The notes beneath the pieces are model-generated. The model worked only from the letters and a program-made list of their open reading frames with translations, did not search any database and was not told where the DNA came from. Shown piece after piece: positions 42,300 to 54,128 of a stretch of DNA of 64,000 nt (position 1 is its first letter; each line of letters starts with the position of its first letter). This DNA comes from Alkalicoccus saliphilus. Its GTDB lineage: Bacteria; Bacillota; Bacilli; Bacillales; Salisediminibacteriaceae. The DNA is taken from contig NZ_PZJJ01000003.1 in the NCBI RefSeq assembly GCF_003044065.1, positions 1 to 64,000 on the forward strand. The letters are read 5' to 3'. Both the position numbers and the translations under genes were made by a program.

Positions 42300-44369
42300 T
42301 TAACTTCGGTAAAGAGATAAAAATTCTTCACTCATAAATTGTTTTATTTGTTCTTCGGTACCTTCAGCAAACAGCTTTTTACTTTTTTCATCTTTGACCA
42401 TCATGCCGCTGATATGACTCAGCATTACTGCTTCCTGCTCGTTCATATTTTCGGGGGCGAGCATAATGCAGATGCGTCGGGCCTGAATGACAGAACCGTC
42501 CATAGCGGCTGCCGGCTCGGCGTTCCGGCGTTCCAGAATGAGAAAGAGTGGTTCATTAACAGCGGGGCTTCTTGCATGATGAAGGGTAAAGGTCGTACCA
42601 GGAATTCCCACTCCGGAAAGCTTTTCCCGTTTGTGAAGCTCCTCTGCTGTTTTTCCGGCATCGGTAATCAAATTTTCCCCTTCAAGAAACTTCATCGTAT
42701 TATACATGCTTGTCCGGAAATCACTGCTCGTCGTTTCCTGAACGATAGTGACATGCTGCATCAGGCGGATCGTTGTTTCCAGCTGGGACTGTAAAGACTC
42801 AAGCGTCGTTTTTTCCGGATGGTTCCCGGAAGAAGGTCTGGAAACATGAACAGATGCCGCGGTTTTTAATCCGATATAATGTTCAATTTTCTTTGTGTCT
42901 TCTGCTGTCAAAAAAGGATTGACCTGAATGTAGTCGAGGCCCGGGTTATCGAGCGCAATAGTCGACAGGACTAAATCGTCCGCTGCGGGGGCAGTTTCTG
43001 TGAGCTCAAAAAGAGAGAGCTGGTGAATTTCCTTGATCTGCGGAAACTCTTTTCTCAGTCTTGTACTCATCATTTTGGAGGAGCCTATCCCGCTGGAGCA
43101 AATGACGAATGCCCTGAAGGTTTTGTGTTCGTTCCCGGTTTCCAGTGCCGAACCGAAATGCATCACTAGAAAGCCGATTTCGTCTTCCGGAACGTCAAGA
43201 TCTTCAAATATATGCCCGGCAGCTTCCTGGACAGCTGCAAAAAGATCCGGGAAATTTTCTTTGACGGCGGAGGCGAGAGGGTTATGAATTTTCATCTGCT
43301 GTTCAAGCCTGTAAAGGGCGGGGCTGATATGGGCTGTCAGCCCCTGTTCAAGCGATGGATTGCTGGAAAAATCAATGCCGTAGTTAAGGCTTACGTGTCT
43401 GACGAGACGCTTAACGAGAAGTACAGCGTCCATGTGATCGGCGGTCTGAAGAAGTTCTTCCGATTGCAGCTTCGCTCCGCGGAGGTGCATCGTAATATAA
43501 CCGATTTCAGCTTCTGGAATATCTGCCTGGAAGATACGTGCGAGCTGCCTGGCAAGTTCGGCTGCTTTTTTATATTCTGGTGTCGGGCGCAGACGGTCCA
43601 GCAGTTCTTCTTTCATCTGTACGTTTTCTCCCTGCTGGATTCTTTCCATAGCGAGAGCGAGGTGAACGACGAGTGCAATGTAGGAAGAATCAGCTATCGG
43701 ACGTGTCAGCGTATGATTCAACTTTTCCACAGCCGTTTCAATCTGCTCCAGCCGCTCTGTCTGGACAAAACCGAGAAGCTGGTCGGAGATGGACTGGGTT
43801 CGGGGAGTCCCCCCCGGTACCGTATGCCTGCGAATAAAGCGGAGAAGCTCCGTTTCACCGAGGTGGTCGGAGAGAAGACCGCGGATTGCCCGTCGTTTTG
43901 CTGCTTCATCCCCGGCTATCTGAATACCTGAACCCCGGCGGCGGAGCAGGGAAAGCTGATAGCTTTCCAGCCACTCCGCTGCTTTATCAAGGTCTGTACT
44001 GACAGTTGCATTTGTAACGTGCAGATCGGATGCAAGCGCCTGCAGTTTCACGGGCTCCGTTGCTGTGAGAAGCTTATGGGTAAGCAGAAGCTGGCGCTGT
44101 TCCGGAAGAAAATCAAAGTGCTTTGCCTGTTCCAGGTCTTCCCGGAACTGCTGCAGCCGGGTTTTTGATCCTGTCAGCCGGAGACCGCGTCCGGCTTTTT
44201 TTTCGAGAAACAGTTCGTAAGGGTGCAGCAGATTGTCAAATGAGGCAAGGTCCCGGTGTATCGTTCTTTCACTGACGTCGAGCACTTCTGCTAGATGTCC
44301 GATCGTCACGCCTTCCGGATAAGCTAACAGCTCATCCAGAATGCGCCGGTCCCTGGCAGATACATACAA
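42300..44369 (-). CDS. mtlR: Mannitol operon activator MtlR (PRD regulator)
   Basis: This 689-residue transcription activator has an N-terminal helix-turn-helix (about 1-65: RRILDELLAYPEGVTIGHLA, VSERTIHRDLASF) and a second winged helix (about 85-165). Two PTS regulation domains follow (about 190-390, with conserved histidines in YIALVVHLALAMER and IGYITMHLRGAKL). Next come an EIIB-like domain (about 405-495, FVICSSGIGSSKMMSTRL) and an EIIA-like domain (about 545-685, GTTFTLHHARSP). In Bacillus and Geobacillus its activity depends on phosphorylation by HPr and by the mannitol IIA/IIB proteins. It lies inside the operon between mtlA and mtlF. Confidence 0.93.
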   Translation of the reverse strand: MYVSARDRRILDELLAYPEGVTIGHLAEVLDVSERTIHRDLASFDNLLHPYELFLEKKAGRGLRLTGSKTRLQQFREDLEQAKHFDFLPEQRQLLLTHKLLTATEPVKLQALASDLHVTNATVSTDLDKAAEWLESYQLSLLRRRGSGIQIAGDEAAKRRAIRGLLSDHLGETELLRFIRRHTVPGGTPRTQSISDQLLGFVQTERLEQIETAVEKLNHTLTRPIADSSYIALVVHLALAMERIQQGENVQMKEELLDRLRPTPEYKKAAELARQLARIFQADIPEAEIGYITMHLRGAKLQSEELLQTADHMDAVLLVKRLVRHVSLNYGIDFSSNPSLEQGLTAHISPALYRLEQQMKIHNPLASAVKENFPDLFAAVQEAAGHIFEDLDVPEDEIGFLVMHFGSALETGNEHKTFRAFVICSSGIGSSKMMSTRLRKEFPQIKEIHQLSLFELTETAPAADDLVLSTIALDNPGLDYIQVNPFLTAEDTKKIEHYIGLKTAASVHVSRPSSGNHPEKTTLESLQSQLETTIRLMQHVTIVQETTSSDFRTSMYNTMKFLEGENLITDAGKTAEELHKREKLSGVGIPGTTFTLHHARSPAVNEPLFLILERRNAEPAAAMDGSVIQARRICIMLAPENMNEQEAVMLSHISGMMVKDEKSKKLFAEGTEEQIKQFMSEEFLSLYRS

Positions 44370-44397
44370 AGCGGTCCCCTCCTTTTCAAGAAGACTG

Positions 44398-45834
44398 TTA
44401 TGACTTCAGTCTCTCCACAAGCTTGTCGTATTCCGGGCTGTTCAGGAAATTTTCTACGGAAATATGTTCCGCATCCGGACGTTTTTCTTTCGCCCGCGGC
44501 GTAAGATCTTTATGCGTGATAATAATGTCTACGTCGTCGGGAAGGTTACTAATGGAAGTATTCGATACATCAATATCGAGTCCTGCTTTTTTAACTTTAT
44601 TCTTTAAAATCGAAGAGCCCATCGCGCTGGAGCCCATTCCTGCATCACAGGCGAAAATGATCTTGTTGACTTCCGCAGCGTCCTTCGTTGTTTCATCATC
44701 TGCTGCAGCTCCGGTACTTCCTGCTGCAAAAGCAGAAGAGACACTGCTCTTTTTACCTTTCATTTCTTCCATCTTTGTTGCTGCTCCTTCAAGGTCTTCC
44801 TCCGCTGGAGCTTTCGTCGTTTTCAGGATAAGTCCGCCGACAAGGAAGGAAACAAGTGCTGCGATAAATACTCCGCCGAATACACCGACATAATCCGTCG
44901 CAGGGGTCATCGCTGCATAGGCAAAAATACTACCAGGTGCAGGAGTGGCACGAAGACCGACGTCGAATAAAGTGAATGTGAAAATTCCGCTCATACCGCC
45001 GGCAATGGCTGCAAGAATAAGCATCGGTCTCATAAGAATATACGGGAAGTAAATTTCGTGAATACCTCCGAAGAATTGAATGATAATCGCACCCGGTGCC
45101 GTACGTTTAGCTGTACCGCTGCCAAAAATCATTACTGCAAGCAGTACTCCAAGTCCGGGACCTGGGTTTGTTTCAAGCATAAACAGGATCGATTTACCCT
45201 GCTCGGCCGCCTGATCCAGACCAATAGGGCTGAGAATACCGTGGTTAATCGCGTTGTTTAAGAAAAGCACTTTCGCCGGTTCAATGATGATACTTGCAAA
45301 TGGAAGAAGTCCGGCGGAAACAATTACTTCAACTCCTGCTGCAAGCGTCTGGTTCAATCCTTCCACTACCGGACCGATACCAACCAAAGCGAGCAGCGTC
45401 AGAATCATAGCGAGAATACCTGCTGTAAAGTTGTTGACGAGCATTTCGAATCCGGGTTTGATCTTACCGTCGAGGGATTCGTCAATCTTTTTAATAAGAA
45501 AGCCGCCGAGAGGACCCATGATCATCGCTCCGATGAACATCGGGATATCGGCTCCGACAATGACACCCATCGTTGCAGTGGCACCTACGACACCGCCTCG
45601 TCCGCCGTAGACAATTTTACCGCCGGTATAACCGATAAGCAGCGGCAGCAGGAAGAGAATCATCGGGTCCACAAGCTGTACAAAATTTTCGTTAGGAATC
45701 CACCCATCCGGAATGAATAATGCTGTAATCAGCCCCCAGGCAATAAAAGCCCCGATGTTCGGCATAATCATACCGCTCAAAAAAGTACCGAATCGCTGAA
45801 TTTTCGTGCGGAACGATGATTTTTGTTCTGCCAT
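44398..45834 (-). CDS. mtlA: PTS mannitol-specific enzyme IICB
   Basis: This 478-residue permease has a IIC membrane domain (about 1-345; GTFLSGMIMPNIGAFIAWGL at the start, GGIHEIYFPYILMRP with the conserved His-Glu) and a IIB domain (about 390-478) with phosphorylated Cys396 in IIFACDAGMGSSAMG. It has no fused IIA, which is supplied by mtlF. It imports and phosphorylates mannitol. AAAGGAGGAAATAACT precedes the ATG. The upstream DNA carries a promoter overlapped by a cre-like site. Confidence 0.95.
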   Translation of the reverse strand: MAEQKSSFRTKIQRFGTFLSGMIMPNIGAFIAWGLITALFIPDGWIPNENFVQLVDPMILFLLPLLIGYTGGKIVYGGRGGVVGATATMGVIVGADIPMFIGAMIMGPLGGFLIKKIDESLDGKIKPGFEMLVNNFTAGILAMILTLLALVGIGPVVEGLNQTLAAGVEVIVSAGLLPFASIIIEPAKVLFLNNAINHGILSPIGLDQAAEQGKSILFMLETNPGPGLGVLLAVMIFGSGTAKRTAPGAIIIQFFGGIHEIYFPYILMRPMLILAAIAGGMSGIFTFTLFDVGLRATPAPGSIFAYAAMTPATDYVGVFGGVFIAALVSFLVGGLILKTTKAPAEEDLEGAATKMEEMKGKKSSVSSAFAAGSTGAAADDETTKDAAEVNKIIFACDAGMGSSAMGSSILKNKVKKAGLDIDVSNTSISNLPDDVDIIITHKDLTPRAKEKRPDAEHISVENFLNSPEYDKLVERLKS

Positions 45835-45857
45835 AGTTATTTCCTCCTTTAAATTTG

Positions 45858-45873
45858 GCCGCTTCGAAGCGGC
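45858..45873. promoter_or_regulatory. 16-bp palindrome in the mtlA leader
   Basis: GCCGCTTCGAAGCGGC is a perfect palindrome between the -10 element and the mtlA ribosome site. It may be an operator or a leader hairpin. Confidence 0.45.
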
Positions 45874-45885
45874 TTGTTAACTTTA

Positions 45886-45914
45886 ATAGTAAAGCGCTCT
45901 CATCGTTGTCACAA
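45886..45914 (-). promoter_or_regulatory. mtlA promoter with overlapping cre-like site
   Basis: On the minus strand TTGTGA (45909-45914), 17 bp, TACTAT (45886-45891). GTAAAGCGCTCTCA at 45889-45902 agrees with the CcpA cre consensus at 12 of 14 positions and would cover the -10, consistent with glucose repression of mannitol use. Confidence 0.6.
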
Positions 45915-46287
45915 TACAATCTAAATCCAAATAAGTCAGAAGCATTCCTGACATTATTGTGTTTGAAGGAAAAGATATTATATAGAAGAAACATGACCCT
46001 GCATAGAAAGAAAGCTGAGCAGCTGATTTGTAGGAACACCCGACTTTTTTGAACCGATAAAGTCGTTTCAGAAAGAAACGTAATTTGGCTTTCGTTTACT
46101 TATGCAAGACCAAAAGTACCTGATGTGCGAGTATCGGCAGAAAATTGTTTTCGTGACGATGGCAAAGCAAAAATAGTGACGCAACCGTTCCACCGGCACT
46201 AAAAATCTGTTATTATCAATAGTTGCTGCTGTTTTTCTGTAACGTTGTTGATGAAGTTGGCGACAAGTACAGGGGAAGGAGGAAGGC

Positions 46288-46380
46288 ATGGAACAGGAAG
46301 GCAGGTTAGTGCAACAGACGAAGCGGGAGCCCCGTGACAGAAATTTTAATTTATTTTCCAAATATGGGAAAATAGATTGA
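46288..46380 (+). CDS. Possible 30-residue peptide upstream of glmS
   Basis: ATG at 46288 follows a strong GGAAGGAGGAAGG site. The frame encodes 30 residues starting MEQEGRLVQQTKREPRDRNF and stops at 46380, overlapping the -35 of the glmS promoter. No family is recognised and it could be chance. Confidence 0.3.
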   Translation: MEQEGRLVQQTKREPRDRNFNLFSKYGKID

Positions 46381-46406
46381 CCAAGAAAGGTCCTATGTAG
46401 TATGAT
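46377..46406 (+). promoter_or_regulatory. glmS promoter
   Basis: TTGACC (46377-46382), 18 bp, TATGAT (46401-46406), about 50 bp upstream of the ribozyme cleavage site. Confidence 0.7.
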
Positions 46407-46454
46407 AGTGCTATTCAAATACATGAAAGGAGGATAGTGGAAACGACTGATTTT

Positions 46455-46610
46455 AAAGCGCCTGAACTGCCTGCGGGGCAGTTGACGAGGAGGAGGTTAT
46501 CGAGCAAGTCGGCGGATGCCTCCCGGCTGACGGTCACAGCCGCAAAGAAGTGCTAAAACAGTGAGGCGACTCCCTGGACAAAAGCTCTTCTGATGGCCGC
46601 TGAATCCAAC
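46455..46610 (+). ncRNA. glmS ribozyme/riboswitch
   Basis: The leader contains the conserved glmS ribozyme core: AAGCGCCTGAACTGCC, TTGACGAGGAGGAGG, TTATCGAG, TCGGCGGATGCCTCCCGG and CACAGCCGCAAA. Cleavage is expected between A46457 and G46458. The RNA self-cleaves when glucosamine-6-phosphate binds as cofactor, which destabilises glmS mRNA and lowers its product enzyme. The 3' boundary (P4 region) is approximate. Confidence 0.93.
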
Positions 46611-46692
46611 AAAAATACAAGTAAATGATAAAGAGTGGGGCAGAGCATGCCCCTTGTGTGTTCCTGCCCCATTCAAGGGAGGATATTTAATT

Positions 46693-48495
46693 ATGTGCGG
46701 AATTGTAGGTTATATCGGAACAGAGGATGCAAAAGAGATTCTTTTACGAGGCCTGGAAAAGCTCGAATACCGGGGTTATGATTCAGCAGGGATTGCTGTA
46801 GCCAACGAACGGGGTGTGCACGTCTATAAAGAGAAAGGGCGTATTGCCGAGCTTCGGGACGCGGTGGACGAAACGGAAAACAGCGTGGTCGGAATCGGTC
46901 ATACACGCTGGGCTACGCACGGCGTACCGAGCCGTTTAAACGCGCACCCGCATCAGAGTGAAACATCCCGCTTCACCATCGTCCATAATGGAGTTATAGA
47001 GAACTACGAGCAGCTCCGCCGGGAACACCTGCCGAATGCCGCAATGGTTTCTGATACGGATACAGAAATCATCGTACAGCTTGTTGACACGTTCGTAAAA
47101 CAGGGTATGTCGACAGAAGAAGCATTCAGCAGAACTCTCAGCCTGCTTGAAGGTTCCTACGCTACGGCTCTTCTGGACAACGAGGACCGGGAGACGATTT
47201 ACGTCGGTAAAAATAAAAGCCCGCTTCTGATCGGACTTTCTGACGGCGTTAATGTAATCGCAAGTGACGCGATGGCGATGCTTCAGGTAACGAATGAATT
47301 TATGGAGATTGAAGACGAAGAAGTCGTCATCGTCACCCGGGACAGTGTGCAGGTGAAAAAGCTGGACGGAGAAGAAATTGTCCGCGGCTCCTACATTGCA
47401 GAGCTCGATTCCACAGACATTGAAAAAGGGACGTACCCGCATTTCATGCTGAAGGAAATCGATGAGCAGCCTTTCGTTATGCGGAATATCATCACGAAGT
47501 ACAAGGACGATAATGACAACATTAAGCTGGAGGAACCTATCCGTCAGGCAGTAACGGATGCCGACCGCATTTATATTATCGCTGCAGGTACAAGCTATCA
47601 TTCCGGTCTCGTCGGAAAAGAACTCATCGAAAAAATCGCACAGATTCCAGTGGAAACCCACATTGCCAGTGAGTTTCTGTACAATATGCCATTACTAAGC
47701 AAAAAACCACTCTTTATATTTATTTCACAGAGCGGGGAAACCGCTGATCTCCGCGGAGTACTTGTGAACGTGAAAAAACTGGGTCATACATCCTTGACGA
47801 TTACTAACGTACCGGGCTCCACGCTTTCCCGTGAAGCGGACTATACACTTCATACTTACGGAGGTCCGGAAATCGCTGTCGCTTCCACAAAAGCGTATAC
47901 AGCCCAGATGGCAGTCATGGCTATTCTGGCTGTGGATGCCGCCCGTGCCGGAGGAGTGGAAATCGATTTCGATCCACTGCAGGAGCTTGGAATTGTAGCA
48001 AACGCGATGGAAATTTTCACAAACAAAAAAGAAGAGCTGGAGGAAGTTGCCCGCAACTATCTCAGCGTTTCCCGCAACTGCTTCTTTATCGGCCGCTCAA
48101 TGGACTACTACGTCTGTCTGGAAGGCGCGCTGAAGCTGAAAGAAATTTCCTACATTCAGGCGGAAGGATTTGCCGGCGGCGAACTGAAGCACGGCACCAT
48201 CGCTTTGATTGAAGAAGGGACGCCGGTTATCGGACTTGCTACACAGAAGGATGTCAATCTGAACATCCGCGGAAACATGAAAGAAGTGGTAGCACGTGGT
48301 GCTAACCCTTGCTTTATCAGCATGGAAGGGTGCGAGCACGAAGAAGATAAAATTGTTATGCCGGCTGTGCATGAATATTTAACGCCGCTTGTAAGCGTTC
48401 TGCCGATGCAGCTCATTTCCTACTACGCAGCACTGCACCGCGGCTGTGATGTAGACAAGCCGAGAAACCTGGCGAAAAGTGTAACAGTAGAGTAA
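46693..48495 (+). CDS. glmS: Glutamine--fructose-6-phosphate aminotransferase
   Basis: This 600-residue enzyme makes glucosamine-6-phosphate from fructose-6-phosphate and glutamine, the first step to UDP-GlcNAc. The glutaminase domain begins MCGIVGYIG with Cys2 (Cys1 after Met removal) as nucleophile, followed by [18 protein letters not shown]. Two SIS domains (about 280-600) contain [24 protein letters not shown] and the C-terminal [12 protein letters not shown]. The frame is open back to 46654, but GGGAGGATATTTAATT fixes the start. Expression is controlled by the ribozyme upstream. Confidence 0.97.
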   Translation: MCGIVGYIGTEDAKEILLRGLEKLEYRGYDSAGIAVANERGVHVYKEKGRIAELRDAVDETENSVVGIGHTRWATHGVPSRLNAHPHQSETSRFTIVHNGVIENYEQLRREHLPNAAMVSDTDTEIIVQLVDTFVKQGMSTEEAFSRTLSLLEGSYATALLDNEDRETIYVGKNKSPLLIGLSDGVNVIASDAMAMLQVTNEFMEIEDEEVVIVTRDSVQVKKLDGEEIVRGSYIAELDSTDIEKGTYPHFMLKEIDEQPFVMRNIITKYKDDNDNIKLEEPIRQAVTDADRIYIIAAGTSYHSGLVGKELIEKIAQIPVETHIASEFLYNMPLLSKKPLFIFISQSGETADLRGVLVNVKKLGHTSLTITNVPGSTLSREADYTLHTYGGPEIAVASTKAYTAQMAVMAILAVDAARAGGVEIDFDPLQELGIVANAMEIFTNKKEELEEVARNYLSVSRNCFFIGRSMDYYVCLEGALKLKEISYIQAEGFAGGELKHGTIALIEEGTPVIGLATQKDVNLNIRGNMKEVVARGANPCFISMEGCEHEEDKIVMPAVHEYLTPLVSVLPMQLISYYAALHRGCDVDKPRNLAKSVTVE

Positions 48496-48526
48496 AACCT
48501 GTGCTCTCATTTAAAACAAAATTGAT

Positions 48527-48576
48527 AAAAACACACGCTGCTAATTACGATTCAGGTAATTCAGCGTGTGTTTTTT
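48527..48576 (+). terminator. Terminator of glmS
   Basis: AAAAACACACGCTG pairs with CAGCGTGTGTTTTTT. Confidence 0.9.
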
Positions 48577-48672
48577 AATAAGTAGAGGATGTTCTTCAAT
48601 AACGGAGTAACAGCTCCGGATAAAATGAAACCCGGCACTGCATCGAACGTATTTTTCATGGAGGAGAGAAAA

Positions 48673-48843
48673 ATGACAAAATCGGATCTGATTTTATCTC
48701 TCATAATGTTAGTTGTAAGCATTACCTTTTTAATTCTTTCAATCTTCTTCCCGGACGACATACAAATTGGGGCCTTTACCGCTTCTTTATTTATCTCTCT
48801 ATTTTTCTATGGCAGACATAAAAAAAGTGATGACAATAATTAA
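48673..48843 (+). CDS. Small two-helix membrane protein (56 aa)
   Basis: GGAGGAGAG leads to ATG at 48673. The product MTKSDLILSLIMLVVSITFL continues with two hydrophobic helices separated by FFPDDIQIG and ends in a charged tail (YGRHKKSDDNN). Both ends are likely cytoplasmic. No family is recognised. The longer frame upstream to 48589 lacks a ribosome site. Confidence 0.6.
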   Translation: MTKSDLILSLIMLVVSITFLILSIFFPDDIQIGAFTASLFISLFFYGRHKKSDDNN

Positions 48844-49053
48844 ATTACCCGGAAGTATTGTGTCAGAAGGATAACTTTATGAAAAATACTTTTTTATCCT
48901 GGCAGCGTCGAATGTTAGTATGAAGGAAGTGAGCGGTTCCCTGCTGTTTCCACTGAAACGAATGAGAGTTTTAAAAAGAAGTTTTTTAGGGTACATACCG
49001 ATGAAGGAATATTACTGAACATAAAGTATAAACAAGAGAAAGAGGTGGGGGTT

Positions 49054-49488
49054 TTGACTAATCCTGGAGGTTTCTGGAGAAGATTTTTCAGCCTTTTCCT
49101 GGACGGGCTTCTTATAAGTGCCATCGTGTCGGCCGCTATTTTTATTTTCGGTCTCGATACATCTGAAAGGACCGTACAGGCTGGAGAAGGAATTGCGAGT
49201 CTTCTGTATTTTGTTCTCGTACCGGTCTTCTGGTATGGCTATACAGTCGGCAAGAAGCTGCTTGGAGTGCGTATCGTAAAAACAGATAACACGAACGTAA
49301 CGCTTTTGACAATGATTCTGCGCTACATAGTGGGAGGTCTCATTTATGCTTTTTCTTTCGGGCTCGCCTTTATCGCGTCAGTATTAATGGTAATCTTTCG
49401 CAAAGATAAGCGTTCTGTCCACGATTTTGTTGCAGGCACTTATGTTACGAGGAATACACCGGACACGAACGGTAAAGCTTATCAATAG
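49054..49488 (+). CDS. RDD-family membrane protein
   Basis: This 144-residue protein matches the RDD family: Arg and Asp in the first helix (FWRRFFSLFLDGLLISAIVS), WYGYTVGKKLLGVRIVKTDN in the middle, and RYIVGGLIYAFSFGLAFIAS and KDKRSVHDFVAGTYV at the end. Some RDD proteins are linked to cation homeostasis or toxin immunity, but the function of most is unknown. TTG at 49054 is preferred, with GAGGTGGGGG upstream; the GTG at 49045 lies within that site. Confidence 0.75.
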   Translation: MTNPGGFWRRFFSLFLDGLLISAIVSAAIFIFGLDTSERTVQAGEGIASLLYFVLVPVFWYGYTVGKKLLGVRIVKTDNTNVTLLTMILRYIVGGLIYAFSFGLAFIASVLMVIFRKDKRSVHDFVAGTYVTRNTPDTNGKAYQ

Positions 49489-49498
49489 CAGCGCATAT

Positions 49499-49541
49499 AA
49501 AAACCATCCAGCGACCGTAACGGACGCTGGATGGTTTTTTT
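49499..49541. terminator. Bidirectional terminator
   Basis: AAACCATCCAGCG pairs with CGCTGGATGGTTT and is flanked by A and T runs; it serves the RDD gene and the convergent katG. Confidence 0.9.
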
Positions 49542-49568
49542 GTACCGGAAAAAACCCGGTTCTTTTAC

Positions 49569-51755
<2,187 letters not shown>

Positions 51756-51848
51756 TTATTCCCCTTTCCGTTTGTAAAAAGAGTAAAGAGCAGACAAATA
51801 TTACTTTCATTACCGCAGAGCGGAATAAAAGTGATATTTATTCTCACT

Positions 51849-51863
51849 TTGTAATTATAATAA
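51849..51863. promoter_or_regulatory. PerR-like box upstream of katG
   Basis: TTGTAATTATAATAA agrees with the PerR consensus TTATAATNATTATAA at 12 of 14 defined positions. It lies about 100 bp before the katG start, a fitting place for peroxide-responsive repression. Confidence 0.5.
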
Positions 51864-52012
51864 ATAATTACGAAAACCAAAAGCAAAACGCAGTGAATAA
51901 TTAAAATTTTTATCTTTAAGTACTAAAAAAGCACACTGATTTTATGCTGAGGCCTATTTTACGAGCTTCTCTCCTGCCAAAATTAGTCGAGAACAATGTC
52001 CCTATGAAAATG

Positions 52013-52067
52013 CAGCAGCGTTATGTTCGTTTCATAAACGAGCTGTTTTCAAGGGAGCCTTTATTTT
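52013..52067. repeat. Dispersed ~50-bp repeat, copy 2 (inverted)
   Basis: GCAGCGTTATGTTCGTTTCA and TAAACGAGCTGTTTTCAAGG read in the opposite orientation to the copy at 35521-35572. It lies in the katG-ZIP intergenic region, where no other gene is seen. Confidence 0.65.
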
Positions 52068-52182
52068 TAATCCTGAACTGTTGCAGCTTCTGCATGTAGG
52101 AATTGTTTCTTCGTAGGGCTCTGCCGGGCGAATTTAGTAAGTCATGTGGTAAAATATAGAAAAAACGGTGGAGGAAAGGGAC

Positions 52183-52986
52183 ATGGAAGAAAATGTGATA
52201 CTTGCCTTCGGACTGACACTTTTCGCAGGGCTTGCCACCGGAATCGGAAGCCTCCTGGCGTTCTTCACTTCTCAGACTAATACCAAATTTTTGTCGGGTG
52301 CTCTCGGATTTTCAGCAGGAGTAATGATTTATGTTTCCATGGTGGAAATATTCCCGAAATCTCAGGAAGCTCTGGTGGAGGCTCTCGGAAAAAATGCAGG
52401 GAGCTGGGCGACAGCAGGAGGTTTTTTTGGAGGAATCTTATTCATTGCGCTGATCGACCGGCTTCTGCCAAAAGATAAAAATCCACATGAAGTAAAAAAA
52501 GTGGAGGAAATGGATAAGGACCCTTCCAGAGATCCGGCGCTTTTGAAAATGGGAACTTTCACAGCCGCAGCCATTGCAATTCACAATTTCCCGGAAGGAA
52601 TTGCAACTTTTACAGCTGTACTTTATGATCCGGCTGTCGGGGTGGCGGTCGCTGTAGCAGTGGCGATTCATAACATACCCGAAGGAATTGCTGTTTCTGT
52701 ACCGGTTTACTATGCAACCGGGAGCAGGTGGAAAGCGCTGAAACTTTCTTTTTTATCCGGGCTCGCCGAACCGCTCGGAGCGGTCGCAGCTTTCTTGATT
52801 TTGATGCCTTATTTAAATGACGTTATGTTTGGCCTTGTTTTTTCTTCGGTAGCTGGAATTATGATGTTTATTTCGCTGGATGAGCTGCTTCCTGCCGCAA
52901 AAAAATACGACCAGGCCCATGCCTCGATCTATGGATTGATTGCCGGCATGGCAGTTATGGCACTCAGCCTGCTTCTTTTTATTTAG
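52183..52986 (+). CDS. zupT: ZIP-family metal transporter (ZupT-like)
   Basis: This 267-residue permease has eight predicted helices and imports zinc or other divalent metals. The metal-site motifs HNFPEGIATF and HNIPEGIAVSVPVYY occur in helices 4 and 5, with the acidic partner in MIYVSMVEIFPKS in helix 2. The His-poor cytoplasmic loop (PKDKNPHEVKKVEEMDKD) is typical of the GufA/ZupT branch. GGAGGAAAGG precedes ATG at 52183; an in-frame GTG at 52168 overlaps the ribosome site. Confidence 0.88.
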   Translation: MEENVILAFGLTLFAGLATGIGSLLAFFTSQTNTKFLSGALGFSAGVMIYVSMVEIFPKSQEALVEALGKNAGSWATAGGFFGGILFIALIDRLLPKDKNPHEVKKVEEMDKDPSRDPALLKMGTFTAAAIAIHNFPEGIATFTAVLYDPAVGVAVAVAVAIHNIPEGIAVSVPVYYATGSRWKALKLSFLSGLAEPLGAVAAFLILMPYLNDVMFGLVFSSVAGIMMFISLDELLPAAKKYDQAHASIYGLIAGMAVMALSLLLFI

Positions 52987-53105
52987 CTTTTCCTGCGCGG
53001 AGAGAATTGTGTTTTAATTCGTTTTGCCTTCTGAAAAAAAGCGTTTGGAGTAGTACGGGGGGAAGGAAATAATACAGCAGAGGAAGAAAGGGGAGGGGTA
53101 CATTT

Positions 53106-53741
53106 ATGAAATTACCGGATGAATTGGCAGAAGAAGGGAAAAAGCGGGTAGAGGGGTTCCCATTGGAAGGATTCGTCTACGGCAGCGGTCCGCAGTCTCC
53201 GGCACTCATGCTTGTGGGAGAAGCACCGGGTGAAACAGAAATTCATAATGGGATACCTTTCAGCGGCAGAGCAGGAAAAGAGCTGATGAAATTTCTTGAA
53301 AAACTCGGCCTCTCAAGAGAAGAAGTGTATATTACGGCTGCAGTTAGAAGCAGGCCCTACCGCTGGGGAGAAAAAAAGGAACGGGACGGAACTGTAACGA
53401 AAAGAAAGTATAACCGTCCGCCGACAAAAAAAGAAATCATGGCTCATGCTCTTCTCCTGGATTATGAAATCGAACATGTAACAACCCCTGTTATTGTCAC
53501 ACTCGGAAATATTGGACTTAAACGGCTCGCCGGTAACGGATATAAAATTACAGATTACCATGGAACATTTATAAAAGGACCCATACAGAAATTTGATAAT
53601 GATACTTATTCCTGGACGGAGAAAGAATATTTAATATTTCCTACTTTTCATCCAGCCTCTATTTTCTATAATCCCCGTCTCGCAGAATTGATTGAAGAAG
53701 ATATAAGTACATTAAAGAAATTTTTGAAAGAGCACCAGTAA
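53106..53741 (+). CDS. Uracil-DNA glycosylase superfamily protein, cysteine-free
   Basis: This 211-residue protein is of family 4/5-like UDG type. Motif A is VGEAPGETE (38-45), followed by FSGRAGKEL, and motif B is TFHPASI (180-186). Family 4 enzymes remove uracil from DNA and hold a 4Fe-4S cluster with four cysteines. This protein has no cysteine at all, and the usual TNVVKCRP segment reads TAAVRSRP. It is therefore a cluster-less relative that may still act on damaged bases or may have a different role. It stands alone. Confidence 0.75.
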   Translation: MKLPDELAEEGKKRVEGFPLEGFVYGSGPQSPALMLVGEAPGETEIHNGIPFSGRAGKELMKFLEKLGLSREEVYITAAVRSRPYRWGEKKERDGTVTKRKYNRPPTKKEIMAHALLLDYEIEHVTTPVIVTLGNIGLKRLAGNGYKITDYHGTFIKGPIQKFDNDTYSWTEKEYLIFPTFHPASIFYNPRLAELIEEDISTLKKFLKEHQ

Positions 53742-54128
53742 ACTTCTACGCTTTGTTTCAAATGCAGCAGCGGGACATCTGCAAAAACATATTAAACTAT
53801 GCAGCCATCAGAATACATGAAGGGCAGAACAATAATCCGCTAAAACAAAGCATTTTGAAAAGCACAGAAGTCTTGTAACGTGTGAAAATCCGGACTTTTT
53901 CCTGAATGAAGTCCTGGGAAAAAAGCGAAAGCGGTTTACAGGGCTTTTATGTATAATAATAAGTGCTTTGATTACTACGGAAGCACCAGCTTTAAAATCT
54001 AAGCGGTACTGTTTGTTAGAAATTCTGCAGCAGTTATTTTTCACTGCAGGAAACGACCGTTTACAGCAGTGCGAGTCGTCAATTAAGTACTTAAATAAAA
54101 GAGATAACTATTATAAGGAGAAGTGGAT
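53742..54128. other. Intergenic region before the V4R-STAS gene
   Basis: No gene is recognised in about 390 bp. A TTTACA and TAATAAG pair around 53935-53963 could be the promoter of the following gene; the rest has no visible structure. Confidence 0.3.
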
